Positions 63,365 to 64,000 of a DNA stretch of 64,000 nucleotides are shown here, one piece after another (position 1 is the stretch's first letter; each line of letters opens with the position of its first letter). A program made the translations under genes and the position numbers. The stretch comes from Populus alba (lineage: Eukaryota > Streptophyta > Magnoliopsida > Malpighiales > Salicaceae), in NCBI RefSeq assembly GCF_005239225.2, contig NC_133290.1, forward strand, positions 14,020,204-14,084,203, written 5' to 3'. Under the pieces are notes generated by a model that was given only the letters and a program-made list of their open reading frames with translations, was not told where the DNA came from and did not search any database.

Positions 63365-63660
63365 TTTTTTGACAAGAAATGGGAATAAAGAATAGATGAG
63401 CCTTATGAGGATCATCAGTACTCAAACATGAAGAAGTAATGTTCACTTGCATATTTGCTCTTGAGCTTGTGATCAGTTGAGTGATAACATGTTGATGCGT
63501 TTGCACCAGGTACACAAACACCTTAAAATCCCTCTCCATTGCTGCATAATTCCGCAGGAAAGATGCTTCTCTTTGATAGATGTCACCAACTTGAATGGAA
63601 GCTTTTCATCTAGACGCTTCGTTTCGGTTCTTTTAAACTCGAGAAACAGTAAAAAGATTA
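63365..63660 (-). pseudogene. Exostosin GT47 paralogue fragment, frameshifted
   Basis: The minus strand reads GDIYQREASFLRNYAAMERD, FKVFVY, then, in another frame, KLKSKYASEHYFF, then, in the first frame, STDDPHKAHLFFIPISCQK. This matches exon 3 of the GT47 gene at 54.8-57.3 kb (HREDFFLPNYATMENDFKVF, KYASEHYFLKNL, FTDDPTVAHLFLIPLSC). Two frame changes are visible: one base short after FKVFVY, and a loss around the KNLIPS region. A TGA precedes the first piece in frame, and a hydrophobic stretch (FLPPFLIIFLLFLEF) in a third frame at about 63640-63690 corresponds to the membrane anchor. The later exons are missing from this side. It is a decayed tandem or dispersed paralogue. Confidence 0.7.
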
Positions 63661-63761
63661 TTAAAAAAGGAGGTAAAAAAGAGGGGAAGATACCAGAAAA
63701 GATAGCAAGAAAATGATCAAAACAGGAACAAGAAATGGCAAGAAAGTCAAAGAGCAAGTGG

Positions 63762-64000
63762 TTACCACTTGTTAAAGAAAAAGATGATCACAAAGAATAC
63801 CAGTGAAAAGAATACGACAGCTAAAAGTGCAATTCCTACGATATTACCACAGCAGAAAGCGCAAATCTTAACATAAAGGATTAAGACAGCAAGAAGGACC
63901 GCTCCTAGAAAATTCATGTTTCCAGGGTTATGATTAGCGGTTTGTAGGACATCAATGGCTTCTTCTTGGGGATCTTGTGCAGCGTGTTGGTCGATTTCAA
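63762..64000 (-). CDS. Unrecognised two-pass membrane protein, C-terminal part
   Basis: The last 78 codons of a reading frame that enters from the right edge and ends at TAA (63764-63762). The visible part has an acidic, polar stretch (EIDQHAAQDPQEEAIDVLQT), then two strongly hydrophobic segments: about NFLGAVLLAVLILYVKICAF and IVGIALLAVVFFSLVFFVII, separated by FCCGN, and a short FFFNKW tail. I do not recognise the family. The start and any splicing lie outside the window. It lies about 100 bp upstream of the exostosin fragment on the same strand; the two are probably unrelated. An exon of a longer protein is possible. Confidence 0.5.
   Translation of the reverse strand, partial: EIDQHAAQDPQEEAIDVLQTANHNPGNMNFLGAVLLAVLILYVKICAFCCGNIVGIALLAVVFFSLVFFVIIFFFNKW

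Overview
The window is plant nuclear DNA: AT-rich intergenic sequence, genes split by GT-AG introns, TIFY/CCT/GATA factors, a SAUR, a CYP81-type P450, plant-type nicotinamidase and ADH, tRNA-derived SINEs and many small AT-rich transposon remnants. A woody eudicot of the Salicaceae (Populus or Salix) fits best; that is my inference from protein and repeat style, not from a search. I see no CRISPR array, operon or intact autonomous transposon, and no convincing tRNA or rRNA gene.

Layout. 0.8-2.4 kb: minus-strand CYP81-like P450, full length but with an in-frame TAG. 2.5-6.8 kb: repeat-rich spacer. 6.95-7.4 kb: SAUR gene broken by a frameshift. 7.9-9.6 kb (-): four-pass TVP15/COPI-associated membrane protein. 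10.6-12.9 kb (+): beta-ureidopropionase. 14.9-15.2 kb: two-exon fragment of an EXECUTER-like gene. 15.8-17.6 kb (-): nicotinamidase with a decayed second copy of its first exon inside intron 1. 20.5-24.6 kb (-): kinetochore protein NUF2, ten exons. 24.6-27.9 kb: spacer with a SINE and a large microsatellite. 27.9-32.6 kb (+): five-KH RNA-binding protein with an Arg-Asp repeat tract. 36.2-37.9 kb (-): Costars-family protein. 38-42 kb: spacer with a second SINE and several MITE-like elements. 42-44.6 kb and 48-53.3 kb (+): two tandem TIFY-CCT-GATA factors. 54.8-57.3 kb (-): exostosin-family GT47 glycosyltransferase. 58.2-58.8 kb: duplicated 3' end of ADH. 59.3-61.5 kb (-): intact class I ADH. 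63.4-64 kb (-): a broken exostosin paralogue and the last 78 codons of an unrecognised two-pass membrane protein cut by the window edge.

The genes do not form a pathway; this is an ordinary stretch of chromosome. Exons were assembled by hand from GT/AG sites, preserved phase and family similarity; the reading frames close exactly for PYD3, NIC, NUF2, KH, Costars, both GATA genes, GT47, ADH and TVP15. The most notable content is small-scale gene duplication and decay: partial copies of NIC exon 1, the ADH 3' end, EXECUTER and GT47, and two otherwise full-length genes (P450, SAUR) each with a visible lesion. I did not find a clearly new biological system; the strongest leads are the decayed exon duplicate in NIC, the possible alternative last exon of the KH gene, the in-frame 102-nt intron of the GT47 gene and the shared-terminus MITE family.
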